64,000 bases of DNA from Salinimicrobium sediminis (lineage in GTDB: Bacteria > Bacteroidota > Bacteroidia > Flavobacteriales > Flavobacteriaceae). The DNA lies in assembly GCF_900215295.1 (NCBI RefSeq), contig NZ_OCMF01000001.1, positions 1,240,001 through 1,304,000 on the forward strand, in the 5' to 3' direction. Shown one piece after another: positions 51,848 to 61,322 of this stretch. Position 1 is the first letter of the stretch; every line of letters begins with the position of its first letter. The notes beneath the pieces were generated by a model that saw nothing but the letters and a program-made list of their open reading frames with translations, had not been told where the DNA came from and made no database searches. A program made the position numbers and the translations under genes.

Positions 51848-54800
51848 TTGAGTAAATCTTCTATTGCCCAAAGCTTTGCACAGTCGGCTCAACAGCTTGA
51901 ACTGGGGAAAGCCCTTGCCCTGCCGCGAACTCATGTTGAACTCAAAGGCCTTGTTGGGTCGGCACTTTCGTTTGTGGTGGCGAACGCTTTTGAGGAAGCT
52001 GAAAAGCCTTTTTTGCTGATCTTCAATGACAAAGAAGAGGCTGCTTATTATCTAAATGACCTCGAGCAGCTGTTGGGTGATAAGAATGTGCTATTCTATC
52101 CCGGAAGTTATCGCCGGCCTTACCAACTGGAGGAAACCGATAATGCCAATGTACTGCTGCGGGCAGAAGTGCTCAACAGAATCAATTCCCGAAAGAAACC
52201 GGCTCTAATAATAACTTACCCGGATGCTCTTTTTGAGAAGGTAGTAACGCGGAAGGAACTTGAGAAAAATACGCTGAAGATCAAAGTTGGCGACGAACTG
52301 TCCATTGATTTTGTAAACGAGGTGATGTTCGAGTACAAGTTCCAAAGGGTGGACTTTGTGACCGAACCCGGAGAGTTTTCCGTGCGTGGAGGGATCCTGG
52401 ATGTATTCTCTTTTAGTAATGATGAGCCTTACAGGATAGAGTTCTTTGGAGATGAGGTGGAAAGCATCAGGACCTTTGATGTGGAGACGCAGCTGTCGAC
52501 AGATCAGGTGAAGAAGATCAGTGTGATCCCGAATGTGGAGCACAAAAGGCTTCAGGAGGTGCGGGAGAGTTTTCTGAAGTATATTTCAGATAAGACAGTG
52601 ATCTTTAGTCAGGATCCGTCGCTGATGTTTGACAGGATTGACAAGCTCTTCAGCAAAGCCGAAGAAGCATTCAAGGATCTTTCCGAAGAAATTAAGCATA
52701 ACGAACCGGAAGAATTGTTCTGCAATTCGGCACTTTTGAAAGAGCAGATGCAGGAGTATTCGCTGGTAGTGACAAGTTCAAACCAGATCCTGAAACAAGT
52801 TCAGGGTGACGCAGAGGTTAAGCAGATTGCATTCAGCACAAAACCGCAACCTTCCTTCAACAAGAATTTTGAGCTGCTTATTCAGAACCTGAGGGAGAAT
52901 ACGGAAGATGGTTATACGAATTATATTTTTTGTGTCAGCGAGCAGCAGGCCAAGCGTTTCCATGACATTTTTGACGATATGGAGGGGGAGGTGAAGTATA
53001 AGACCGTGGTGCTTTCCATGTATCAGGGATTTATTGATGATACTTTGAAGATGGTTTGCTATACAGATCACCAGATCTTTGAGCGCTACCACAAATTCCA
53101 CCTAAAGAACGGCTATGCAAAGAAGCAGGCGATCACGCTGAAGGAGCTCACCAACCTGGAAGTAGGGGATTATGTAACCCATATTGACCACGGAATAGGG
53201 AAGTTTGGCGGACTGCAAAAGATAGACGTCGAGGGCAAGAAACAGGAGGCGATCAAACTTATATATGGGGAGCGGGACATTCTGTACCTGAGTATTCACT
53301 CGCTGCACAAGATCTCAAAATATAACGGCAAAGACGGGAAGCCGCCCAAGATCTATAAACTGGGAAGCAACGCCTGGAAGAACCTGAAACAAAAGACCAA
53401 GGCGCGGGTAAAACATATCGCCTTCAACCTTATTGAGTTGTACGCGAAGCGCAGGCTGCAGAAAGGTTTTGCCTACGGGCCTGATTCTTACCTGCAGCAC
53501 GAGCTCGAGGCCTCCTTCCTTTATGAAGACACGCCCGATCAAAGTACCGCCACAGCAGATGTAAAGGCCGATATGGAAAATGAACGGCCCATGGATCGCC
53601 TGGTGTGTGGGGATGTTGGCTTCGGAAAGACAGAAGTTGCGATAAGAGCAGCTTTTAAAGCAGTAGACAACGGAAAACAGGTGGCTGTGCTGGTGCCCAC
53701 AACAATTTTGGCCTTTCAGCATTACAAGACCTTCACCGAACGCCTGAAGGATTTCCCCGTAACTGTAGATTATCTGAACCGCTTTAGAACGGCAAAAGAA
53801 AGAAAGACCACGCTGGAAGAGCTGGAGAATGGAAAGGTAGATATCGTCATAGGTACTCATCAACTAGTTAATAAGGCGGTAAAATTTAAAGATCTGGGGC
53901 TGCTGGTTGTGGATGAGGAGCAGAAATTCGGGGTGGCCGTAAAAGACAAGCTGAAGACCATCAAAGAAAATGTCGATACGTTGACGTTGACAGCAACGCC
54001 CATTCCGCGTACGCTGCAATTCAGTTTGATGGCTGCAAGGGATCTTTCTACGATTACTACTCCGCCGCCAAACCGATATCCTATCGAGTCGCATGTGATC
54101 AGATTTTCAGAAGAGACCATTCGCGACGCGATCTCTTATGAGATCCAGCGGGGTGGGCAGGTATTTTTCATCCATAACCGGGTGGAAAATATCAAAGAAG
54201 TTGCAGGTATGATACAGCGCCTGGTTCCTGATGCAAAGATCGGGATTGGGCATGGTCAAATGGAAGGGAAGAAGCTGGAGACTTTGATGCTGAAGTTCAT
54301 GAATGGGGAATTCGACGTGCTGGTTTCGACAACAATCGTGGAAAGCGGACTCGATGTGCCAAACGCAAATACCATTTTCATCAATAACGCGAATAACTTC
54401 GGGCTCTCAGACCTTCACCAAATGCGTGGGCGGGTAGGCCGGAGCAACAAAAAAGCATTCTGCTATTTCATCACTCCGCCGTACTCGGCAATGACCGATG
54501 ATGCCCGGAAGCGGATCACAGCCCTGGAGCAATTCAGCGAACTGGGCAGCGGGTTCAATATTGCGATGAAAGATCTTGAAATTCGTGGCGCAGGTGACCT
54601 TTTAGGAGGGGAACAAAGCGGATTCATCAACGAAATTGGCTTTGACACTTACCAGAAGATCCTGAATGAAGCCATAGAGGAACTGAAGGAAAATGAATTC
54701 AGGGATCTGTATGATGGCCAGGACACAGACGATAAGGAATACGTAAAAGATACGCAGATCGACACCGACTTTGAACTGTTATTCCCGGATGATTATATCA

Positions 54801-55234
54801 ACAATATTTCTGAAAGGCTGAACCTTTACACCCAGCTCAACAACCTGAAAACCGAAGACGAGCTTCAGAAATTTGAAGCCGAACTCGTGGACCGGTTTGG
54901 GGAATTGCCTGCAGAGGCCGAAGATCTTTTGAACAGCGTCCGTATCAAATGGATAGCTTCGAAGATTGGGCTTGAGAAGATCGTGATGAAGCAGGGCAAA
55001 CTGATAGGCTATTTTATTGCCGATCAACAGTCGCGTTTCTACCAGAGCAAAGCCTTTACCAGAGTGCTGCAATATGTGCAAACGCATCCTCACAGCTGCA
55101 CCATGAAGGAAAAGAAGACCCGCAGCGGGCTGAGGTTGTTGCTGACGTTTGAGAAAGTGACGTCTGTGGATCGTGCTTTAAAGGTGCTACAACCGCTTGA
55201 TGTGAAGGCGACGGTTGAGGTACAGGAAAAGTAA
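51848..55234 (+). CDS. mfd: Transcription-repair coupling factor
   Basis: A 1128-residue SF2 translocase that removes stalled RNA polymerase and recruits UvrA. Order: UvrB-like N-terminal domains (about 20-330), RNA polymerase-binding CarD-like domain (about 435-500, LEVGDYVTHIDHGIGKFGGL), helicase core with Walker A CGDVGFGKTEVAIRAAFKAV (about 588-607) and DEEQ box VVDEEQKFGV (about 692), TRG-like and motif VI region MRGRVGRSNKKAF, then a C-terminal TRCF domain. The start is a TTG (TTG AGT AAA, MSKSSIAQSFAQS), consistent with flavobacterial homologues and with the -7 box 17 bp upstream. Confidence 0.97.
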   Translation: MSKSSIAQSFAQSAQQLELGKALALPRTHVELKGLVGSALSFVVANAFEEAEKPFLLIFNDKEEAAYYLNDLEQLLGDKNVLFYPGSYRRPYQLEETDNANVLLRAEVLNRINSRKKPALIITYPDALFEKVVTRKELEKNTLKIKVGDELSIDFVNEVMFEYKFQRVDFVTEPGEFSVRGGILDVFSFSNDEPYRIEFFGDEVESIRTFDVETQLSTDQVKKISVIPNVEHKRLQEVRESFLKYISDKTVIFSQDPSLMFDRIDKLFSKAEEAFKDLSEEIKHNEPEELFCNSALLKEQMQEYSLVVTSSNQILKQVQGDAEVKQIAFSTKPQPSFNKNFELLIQNLRENTEDGYTNYIFCVSEQQAKRFHDIFDDMEGEVKYKTVVLSMYQGFIDDTLKMVCYTDHQIFERYHKFHLKNGYAKKQAITLKELTNLEVGDYVTHIDHGIGKFGGLQKIDVEGKKQEAIKLIYGERDILYLSIHSLHKISKYNGKDGKPPKIYKLGSNAWKNLKQKTKARVKHIAFNLIELYAKRRLQKGFAYGPDSYLQHELEASFLYEDTPDQSTATADVKADMENERPMDRLVCGDVGFGKTEVAIRAAFKAVDNGKQVAVLVPTTILAFQHYKTFTERLKDFPVTVDYLNRFRTAKERKTTLEELENGKVDIVIGTHQLVNKAVKFKDLGLLVVDEEQKFGVAVKDKLKTIKENVDTLTLTATPIPRTLQFSLMAARDLSTITTPPPNRYPIESHVIRFSEETIRDAISYEIQRGGQVFFIHNRVENIKEVAGMIQRLVPDAKIGIGHGQMEGKKLETLMLKFMNGEFDVLVSTTIVESGLDVPNANTIFINNANNFGLSDLHQMRGRVGRSNKKAFCYFITPPYSAMTDDARKRITALEQFSELGSGFNIAMKDLEIRGAGDLLGGEQSGFINEIGFDTYQKILNEAIEELKENEFRDLYDGQDTDDKEYVKDTQIDTDFELLFPDDYINNISERLNLYTQLNNLKTEDELQKFEAELVDRFGELPAEAEDLLNSVRIKWIASKIGLEKIVMKQGKLIGYFIADQQSRFYQSKAFTRVLQYVQTHPHSCTMKEKKTRSGLRLLLTFEKVTSVDRALKVLQPLDVKATVEVQEK

Positions 55235-55274
55235 TACTTCTTAAAAATGACATTTTTGAGAGGTGATCTTGAGC

Positions 55275-55310
55275 AGACCTAACAGTCAAAACCTGTTAGG
55301 AGTCTTTCAT
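55275..55310 (+). terminator. Probable terminator of mfd
   Basis: AGACCTAACAG (55275-55285) pairs with CTGTTAG-(GA)-GTCT (55293-55305, two-base bulge), followed by TTCATTTCCC; it lies 41 bp after the stop. Confidence 0.6.
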
Positions 55311-55400
55311 TTCCCTAAAATACCCTTAAGAGCTTCTGCTGTTTTTACTGCTTTGCTTAACTTGTAGGAAATCAATTATTTCTAACCAACCGGCATAAGC

Positions 55401-56660
55401 ATGCGGCAGCTTATTATTAAAGTTCCAAAAGGCAATAAAGAAGAAATTCTGGGGCTGGTAACAGAATTTAAAGGCAAGAACACCATCTGTCTTTCTGAAG
55501 AAAAACATGATGTTTTTGTGCTTTTTCTGCCCAACCAGAAAGTGAATAACTTCCTCAAACACCTTGATAAATATGAGCAACCCGAGATAAGCCTCATTCC
55601 GCGTGGAGTGATCACTCTTTATCCTCCTGCTTCAGATTCTCCCGACCAGGTGGCCGATGTACAGCCAAAAAGTTCCCTGGAGATCTACCTTGGAGGCATT
55701 CAAAGTGTAGGTTCTATAAAAGGCCTTATTGGATACTCTATTGCGGCCGGGATAATTGTTTGGATAGGGCTTTACACTACCACTGTTTTCTTGCTGGTGG
55801 CAGCCATGTTGGTGGCTCCCTTTGCGGGACCTGCCATGAATGCCGCCCTGGCAACTTCAGCCGGGAAAATGCCGCTTCTAAAAAGTAGTCTGGCACGTTA
55901 TGGGCTGGCAATTGGTACAGGGATCCTCGTAAGTTTTCTTATGACCGTGATCTTTCCGCTGGAGACCCTCACCCCATTAATGGTAGAAATAAGTCAGGTA
56001 TCAAAAGTGGCAATTTTACTACCTCTAATATCGGGTTTTGCAGGAGCAATAAATATTGTGCAGTCCGAAAGAGATAGCCTGGTATCGGGTGCGGCGGTAG
56101 GGATACTTGTTGCTGCCTCACTTGCCCCGCCGGTAGGACTCATAGGTGCGGGGCTGTATTTACTGGACTGGGAGATCATTAGCAGCAGTGTATTCCGTGT
56201 AGTCCTGCAGCTGTTGGGAATTCACCTGGCTGCCACACTCGTTTTCTATTTCTACGGAAAAGTTACTCCCAAAGGAGTCCGTTTTTTGCAGGGAAGCAGC
56301 AAGATGACCTGGTTCACCAGCTCATTCGTAGTGCTGGCAATTGCCGGAATGATGTTTTGGCAGTTCAGCCGGCCTCCATTTCTGCGCAAGGCCAGTATGA
56401 ATACCGAGCTTACCGAAGAACTCGATAAAGCGCTCAATGAACTTGAATATATTGAGGTAATAGGAAAAGATGTGAACTTTACCAATACCAGGATAAAGGG
56501 GAACCCCACAGTGAGCTATAATGTGACCGTGCTTCCTAAAGATACCGGTTTAGCTGACGCTGTTCTGAAAAAAAGAATAATAGATCACCTTAAACAAAAT
56601 ATTAAACATCAGGACGACAATATCTATGAGGTATACCAGGTAAACATAGCAGAAGACTAG
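55401..56660 (+). CDS. DUF389 family membrane protein
   Basis: A 419-residue protein: a ferredoxin-like soluble N-terminus (about 1-75, IIKVPKGNKEEILGLVTEFK), a DUF389 membrane core of about six segments (about 105-320, VFLLVAAMLVAPFAGPAMNA and ILVAASLAPPVGLIGAGLYL), and a soluble C-terminus (about 325-419). Families of this type (TIGR00341/TIGR00271) have no known function. It is 20 bp from the DUF421 gene, and the two are probably co-transcribed. Confidence 0.9.
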   Translation: MRQLIIKVPKGNKEEILGLVTEFKGKNTICLSEEKHDVFVLFLPNQKVNNFLKHLDKYEQPEISLIPRGVITLYPPASDSPDQVADVQPKSSLEIYLGGIQSVGSIKGLIGYSIAAGIIVWIGLYTTTVFLLVAAMLVAPFAGPAMNAALATSAGKMPLLKSSLARYGLAIGTGILVSFLMTVIFPLETLTPLMVEISQVSKVAILLPLISGFAGAINIVQSERDSLVSGAAVGILVAASLAPPVGLIGAGLYLLDWEIISSSVFRVVLQLLGIHLAATLVFYFYGKVTPKGVRFLQGSSKMTWFTSSFVVLAIAGMMFWQFSRPPFLRKASMNTELTEELDKALNELEYIEVIGKDVNFTNTRIKGNPTVSYNVTVLPKDTGLADAVLKKRIIDHLKQNIKHQDDNIYEVYQVNIAED

Positions 56661-56680
56661 AATGAATTCAGGAACAGATC

Positions 56681-57214
56681 ATGGATGATACTACATTTTT
56701 ATGGAACGGGGTCCAGCCGCTAATAAGGATCGTGGTTGTGGGGGTTACGGCCTATTTGGCCATTGTCCTTATCTTAAGGGTCTCGGGTAAAAGAACCCTT
56801 GCCAGCATGAGTGCCTTTGATTTTGTAATTGCCGTGGCTGTGGGTGCTGTTTTCGGCCGTACTCTTACCACCAAGGATCTTTCAATTTCCGAAGCCGTGA
56901 CTGCCTTTATTTTACTTGCTGTTTTACAGTTCATTTTTGCCTATTTTGAAGGAAAGTCAAAGGTGTTCAAGAAGATATTCAATACTTCGCCAACCCTGCT
57001 TTTCTATGATGGAAAGTTTATTGAAAAGAACCTTCATAAAGAGAGATTGGACGAAAGTAAAGTACTTAGTGCAGTCAGAAAAAAAGGCTTTGGCAGTATG
57101 GACGATGTTGCCGCCGTGATTCTGGAGATCGATGCCCAGCTTTCGGTAATCGGAAAATCAAAGGAAGGTAAATCTTCAACTTTTCAAGAACTACTGGACG
57201 AAACGGAGCTTTAA
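56681..57214 (+). CDS. DUF421 (YetF-like) membrane protein
   Basis: A 177-residue protein with three membrane segments (about 13-32, 42-60 and 67-86) and the YetF signature RVSGKRTLASMSAFDFVIAV (about 34-53), then a soluble C-terminal domain (FYDGKFIEKNLHKERLDESK). The function is unknown. Its stop codon overlaps that of yraN on the other strand by three bases. Confidence 0.92.
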   Translation: MDDTTFLWNGVQPLIRIVVVGVTAYLAIVLILRVSGKRTLASMSAFDFVIAVAVGAVFGRTLTTKDLSISEAVTAFILLAVLQFIFAYFEGKSKVFKKIFNTSPTLLFYDGKFIEKNLHKERLDESKVLSAVRKKGFGSMDDVAAVILEIDAQLSVIGKSKEGKSSTFQELLDETEL

Positions 57215-57570
57215 AAATGTAGAAAGGCATCCTCAATGTGCTCCAGCCTTGTCCCCGCTTTGTTCTTTATGATGGCCACTATGTCAAAACGTACCTCGAC
57301 GTCCAGGTTATGCTCATTCACAAAATGATCAATAGCTTTTACCAGCTGTTTGATCTGTTTCTTTTTTACAAAATCCTGAGGATCTCCAAAATCGGGAGTG
57401 CTGCGGGTTTTGACTTCGACCACCGCAAGAATATTGTTTTTCCTGGCAATGATATCGACTTCGGCTTTTTGGTAAATGAAGTTGCGGGCCACGACTTCGT
57501 ATCCCTTAGCCAAAAGATGGGTGACAGCCATCTCTTCTCCCTTTTTCCCAAGTTCATTATGTTGTGCCAT
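57211..57570 (-). CDS. yraN: YraN family (UPF0102) nuclease-like protein
   Basis: A 119-residue protein with the restriction-endonuclease-like core: GKKGEEMAVTHLLAKGYEVV (Glu, about 9-28), KAEVDIIARKNNILAVVEVK (Asp-(x)n-ExK, about 36-55). The D and ExK catalytic residues are present. Cellular role unproved. Convergent with the DUF421 gene. Confidence 0.93.
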   Translation of the reverse strand: MAQHNELGKKGEEMAVTHLLAKGYEVVARNFIYQKAEVDIIARKNNILAVVEVKTRSTPDFGDPQDFVKKKQIKQLVKAIDHFVNEHNLDVEVRFDIVAIIKNKAGTRLEHIEDAFLHF

Positions 57571-57630
57571 ACGGGATGGAAATTATGAGGTTCCAAAAAT
57601 GATAAAGAGATTACTCCTTTTTGGAACCTG

Positions 57631-58209
57631 CTATTCAGGTTGGTAAAGCACAGCCTGCACTTTTAAATTAAGGGCTTCAATTTCTTCAGGAGTGGCATCC
57701 ACGATCTGGTCTCCAATAAATTTTCCGGGAGGTGTATTTTGCGGCGCCAAAAAGACGCGAATATTGGAGTCGGAAAGTTTTCCGCCGTTCCAGTCCACAG
57801 CACCACTGTAATCCCATCCAAAACCATAGAATTTGATTGAATTACCGTTTAGGCGCACCAATTCTTCATAGGTGGTACCAACTTTAATTCCGTCAAGGGC
57901 TTCCCAGCGTCCATTCTTATCAAAACGCAGTTGATGAAGTTGAGTGCGGGCATCATCTTTCCAGGTGATCAAAAGCTCATCTGAAGTGCCCGGATATAAG
58001 ATGCTGTAAGGTCTTTCCACAGTGCCTTCCTCAAAAAGATCTGTGCCTTCAGAGATTTGAGCATCGGGATATATGGTATTTAGATCATTCGCGGCAATAA
58101 CTTCGGCCAGGTTCACGAGCTGGAATTTTTCCGCAGATGAAGAACTAACTTTTTTGCTTTTACAGCCTGCAGCTATTAAAAGCAGCCCCAGGATAAGAAT
58201 TTTTCTCAT
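57631..58209 (-). CDS. Lipoprotein of unknown function
   Basis: A 192-residue secreted protein with a clean lipobox (MRKILILGLLLIAAGCKSKK, Cys 16 as lipidation site). The rest has no recognised domain, but GIKVGTTYEELVRLNGNSIK resembles motifs found in bacterial periplasmic proteins of BLIP/DUF-like type. Lys-Ser-Lys after the Cys fits export to the outer membrane. It stands 60 bp from yraN and faces away from metG. Confidence 0.75.
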   Translation of the reverse strand: MRKILILGLLLIAAGCKSKKVSSSSAEKFQLVNLAEVIAANDLNTIYPDAQISEGTDLFEEGTVERPYSILYPGTSDELLITWKDDARTQLHQLRFDKNGRWEALDGIKVGTTYEELVRLNGNSIKFYGFGWDYSGAVDWNGGKLSDSNIRVFLAPQNTPPGKFIGDQIVDATPEEIEALNLKVQAVLYQPE

Positions 58210-58290
58210 GCTTAGTTTTTTATAAAATTGCGGAACATTTAGCGCACCTCCATCCCCTTTTACTAAAATTTAACGTGTAATCCCCTGCAC

Positions 58291-58318
58291 TTGCTTAACT
58301 TTACAGCCTTTAAATTTG
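58291..58318 (+). promoter_or_regulatory. Promoter of metG, ending 3 bp before the ATG
   Basis: TTG at 58291-58293, a 17-base spacer and TAAATTTG at 58311-58318 match the consensus exactly. The ATG is at 58322, so initiation at the normal distance would start at or inside the start codon, giving a leaderless mRNA. Confidence 0.6.
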
Positions 58319-58321
58319 TAC

Positions 58322-60433
58322 ATGAATTCACCAAAAAGATATACGATCACAGCGGCCCTTCCTTATACCAACGGGCCCATACATATTGGCCATTTAGCAG
58401 GAGTTTACGTCCCGGCAGATATCTATGCGCGTTTCCAGAGAATGCAGGGGAAAGATGTGGCTTTTGTGTGTGGGAGTGATGAGCATGGGGTTCCAATCAC
58501 CATCAAAGCAAAAAAGGAAGGCGTTTCTCCTCAGGATGTGGTTGATAAGTATCATAAGATCATCAAGCAAAGCTTCAGGGACTTCGGAATTTCTTTCGAC
58601 AACTATTCCCGTACCTCTGCTAAAGTTCACCATAAAACGGCTTCGGAATTTTTTAAAAAATTATACGATGCCGGAAAGTTTACCGAAGAAACTACGCAGC
58701 AGCTTTACGATGAGGAGGCAGAACAATTCCTGGCAGATAGATTTGTAGTAGGTACCTGCCCCAAGTGTGGCTATGAAGAAAGCTACGGTGACCAATGTGA
58801 GAAATGCGGTACCAGCCACAATGCGACCGATCTGATCAACCCGAAGTCTACATTTTCTGGCTCAAAGCCTGTGCTAAGGGAAACACGCCACTGGTTTTTG
58901 CCCCTTGATCAATATGAGACCTGGTTAAAAGACTGGATTCTGGAAGGACATAAAAAAGACTGGAAGCCGAATGTTTACGGACAGGTGAAATCATGGATCG
59001 ATGATGGTTTAAGACCAAGAGCAGTGACGCGCGATCTCGATTGGGGGATTCCTGTACCTGTTGAAGGTGCCGAAGGCAAGGTGTTGTATGTGTGGTTTGA
59101 TGCGCCAATCGGTTATATCTCTTCAACAAAGGAATGGGCCGAAAAGACCGGAAGGGATTGGGAGCCTTATTGGAAAGATGAAGACACCAAACTTCTGCAC
59201 TTTATTGGAAAGGATAATATCGTTTTCCACTGTATTATTTTCCCTGCAATGCTAAAGGCCGAAGGCAGCTATATTTTGCCTGATAATGTGCCGGCCAATG
59301 AATTCCTGAATCTCGAGGGTAACAAGCTTTCTACCTCCAAGAACTGGGCGGTGTGGTTGCATGAATATCTGGAAGAATTTCCCGGGCAGCAGGATGTGCT
59401 GAGGTATGCACTTACAGCGAATGCACCCGAAACAAAGGATAACGACTTTACCTGGAAAGATTTCCAGGCGAGAAATAATAACGAACTGGTTGCCATTTTT
59501 GGAAACTTCATCAACCGGGTAGTAGTACTTACCAATAAATACTATGACGGGATTGTTCCTAACCCTGCAGAATTTTCGGAAGTTGATGAACAGACTTTGG
59601 CAGAGCTTAAAGCCTATCCTGCAGTGATCGCCAGTTCCATTGATCGCTACAGGTTTAGAGAGGCGCAGGGTGAATTGATGAATGTTGCCCGCCTCGGGAA
59701 TAAATATCTGGCAGATGAAGAGCCGTGGAAACTTATCAAGACCGATGAGGAAAGGGTAAAGACCATCATGTATGTAGCGCTGCAGATAGCTTCTGCATTG
59801 GCCACCTTGAGTGAACCTTTCCTGCCATTTACTGCAGAAAAATTAAAGAGGATGCTTGATCATGGAAGATCATCTTCAGAAGCAACGATCAACACAGGCG
59901 GTGCAACTCCTGAAATTTCCGAGGAGAATGAATGGGAGCAGATTGGCGGAGACGCAGAATTATTACCTGCCGGACATCAAATAGGAAAGGCAGAACTGCT
60001 TTTCTTAAAAATTGAAGACGAACAAATTCAGAAGCAATTGGACAAACTGGAAGCAACCAAAGCCGCAAACTTAGCCGATAACAAAAAAGCCGAACCCCAG
60101 AAGGAAACCGCCACTTTTGAAGATTTCTCAAAAATGGATCTTAGAGTGGGGACTATTGTAGAAGCCGCAAAAATGCCGAAGGCCAATAAACTTTTGGTGC
60201 TGAAAGTGGATACCGGATTAGATGTTCGGACCATTGTTTCCGGAATAGCTGAAAGCTTTAAGCCCGAAGATATTATTGGAAAGAAAGTAACTGTTCTTGT
60301 AAATCTCGCTCCGAGAAAATTACGCGGCGTAGAAAGTGAAGGGATGATCCTAATGACCGAAAATGCTTCGGGTAAACTGGTATTTCTTAATCCCGACGAA
60401 GACGGGGTGAAGGAGGGAACGGTGATTTCTTAA
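58322..60433 (+). CDS. metG: Methionyl-tRNA synthetase
   Basis: A 703-residue class I synthetase of the large type from ATG 58322 ([20 protein letters not shown]); an earlier TTG is rejected. HIGH is seen as [10 protein letters not shown] (about 18-27), the KMSKS motif as [10 protein letters not shown] (about 334), and the zinc knuckle as [18 protein letters not shown] (about 145-162). The C-terminal EMAP-II/Trbp111-like tRNA-binding domain is at about 590-703 ([20 protein letters not shown]). It charges tRNA-Met and initiator tRNA. Confidence 0.97.
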   Translation: MNSPKRYTITAALPYTNGPIHIGHLAGVYVPADIYARFQRMQGKDVAFVCGSDEHGVPITIKAKKEGVSPQDVVDKYHKIIKQSFRDFGISFDNYSRTSAKVHHKTASEFFKKLYDAGKFTEETTQQLYDEEAEQFLADRFVVGTCPKCGYEESYGDQCEKCGTSHNATDLINPKSTFSGSKPVLRETRHWFLPLDQYETWLKDWILEGHKKDWKPNVYGQVKSWIDDGLRPRAVTRDLDWGIPVPVEGAEGKVLYVWFDAPIGYISSTKEWAEKTGRDWEPYWKDEDTKLLHFIGKDNIVFHCIIFPAMLKAEGSYILPDNVPANEFLNLEGNKLSTSKNWAVWLHEYLEEFPGQQDVLRYALTANAPETKDNDFTWKDFQARNNNELVAIFGNFINRVVVLTNKYYDGIVPNPAEFSEVDEQTLAELKAYPAVIASSIDRYRFREAQGELMNVARLGNKYLADEEPWKLIKTDEERVKTIMYVALQIASALATLSEPFLPFTAEKLKRMLDHGRSSSEATINTGGATPEISEENEWEQIGGDAELLPAGHQIGKAELLFLKIEDEQIQKQLDKLEATKAANLADNKKAEPQKETATFEDFSKMDLRVGTIVEAAKMPKANKLLVLKVDTGLDVRTIVSGIAESFKPEDIIGKKVTVLVNLAPRKLRGVESEGMILMTENASGKLVFLNPDEDGVKEGTVIS

Positions 60434-60786
60434 AATCAGATCTCGGCTCCGGCTACCTGAGCGGCATTCGATAGGCCTGAGTTGACAGCAAACTGTATCC
60501 ACGAGCGGTGTCGTATCCAAATGCCTCCCCGAGCGGAGTCGTATTCAAAGGTCTCCCCGAGCGGAGTCGAGGGGTTTCTTGGGAAGACGAATTTCGTTTC
60601 TGCATAAGAGATTTTTAGGAGTCTTTTAATGGGGTTAGCGGTAAAGGAAGTAGTTAGGTAGTTGCCGTAGGCTTGAGATCTCGACTCGGCTCGACCTGAT
60701 AAAACAATTGTCTCCCGGAGCAGCCTGTGCTGAGCGGTGAAGTAGAGTCGAGGGGTTGATTTTGAAGACGCTCAAAATTCGGTTAG
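60434..60786. repeat. GC-rich inverted-repeat region upstream of the third GIY-YIG gene
   Basis: Copies of CGAGCGGAGTCG are at 60530-60541 and 60558-60569, a variant CGAGCGGTGTCG at 60502-60513, and in the opposite sense CGACTCGGCTCG at 60682-60693; a decayed copy is near 60726-60752. Longer context is CCCCGAGCGGAGTCGAGGGG. No gene is seen in these 353 bp. Confidence 0.8.
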
Positions 60787-61140
60787 ATGAAGTTGTATTT
60801 TGTATACATTCTTGAATGCTCAGATAAACTTCTATACACAGGAATAACAAATGATATTTCCAGAAGGTTAGATGAGCATAATGCAGGTGTAAACAAGAAC
60901 AGTTTCACGTTTAAAAGGAGACCCGTAGAAGTTATTTTTCATCAGGAATTTAAGGATGTGAATCAGGCAATCTGGTTTGAAAAGAAAATCAAAAGGTGGA
61001 GCGCCCAGAAGAAGAGGGCTTTAGCCAATGATGATGAAATGCTCTTAAACTGCTGGCTGAATGCAGAAATGAGAGTCATTCTAAAAATAAGTATAATTAA
61101 AAGGGCAACTTTTAAAGAGGCCTGTACCAGCCGGTCTTGA
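60787..61140 (+). CDS. GIY-YIG nuclease family protein with repeat neighbours
   Basis: A 117-residue protein. The GIY-YIG domain occupies about 1-85: LYFVYILEC (GIY position), LLYTGITND (YIG position), SRRLDEHNAG with the conserved Arg, and the catalytic Glu in AIWFEKKIKRWS (about 63). The C-terminal 30 residues are not typical and may be read-through into degenerate sequence. Related to the gene at 8884 only through the shared fold, not as a recent copy. It lies between two clusters of CGAGCGGAGTCG-type inverted repeats, in opposite orientation on the two sides. Confidence 0.87.
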   Translation: MKLYFVYILECSDKLLYTGITNDISRRLDEHNAGVNKNSFTFKRRPVEVIFHQEFKDVNQAIWFEKKIKRWSAQKKRALANDDEMLLNCWLNAEMRVILKISIIKRATFKEACTSRS

Positions 61141-61322
61141 GGGATAGTCGAAAGGCTCGACCTGAGATGACGTTGTCTCCTGGGCATCTCGTCTGCGAGC
61201 GGCATAGGCTTTGTCAAAGGATCTCATATGAAAAAGCATTAATATTAGATACTAAAACTAGGTCTCGACTCCGCTCGACCAGACAATTGGTAGCGATAGT
61301 CTACGCTCGACCTGACAAAAAA
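61141..61322. repeat. GC-rich inverted-repeat region downstream of the third GIY-YIG gene
   Basis: CGACTCCGCTCG at 61266-61277 is the exact reverse complement of the upstream copies; related fragments (AGTCGAAAGGCTCGACCTGA at 61146-61165 and CTACGCTCGACCTG at 61301-61314) follow the same pattern. The HDAC-like gene starts at 61323 right after. Confidence 0.75.

Noticed and set aside
61137-61322. N-terminal extension of the histone-deacetylase-like protein
   Set aside because: Runs through GC-rich inverted repeats; the family start is the ATG at 61323.
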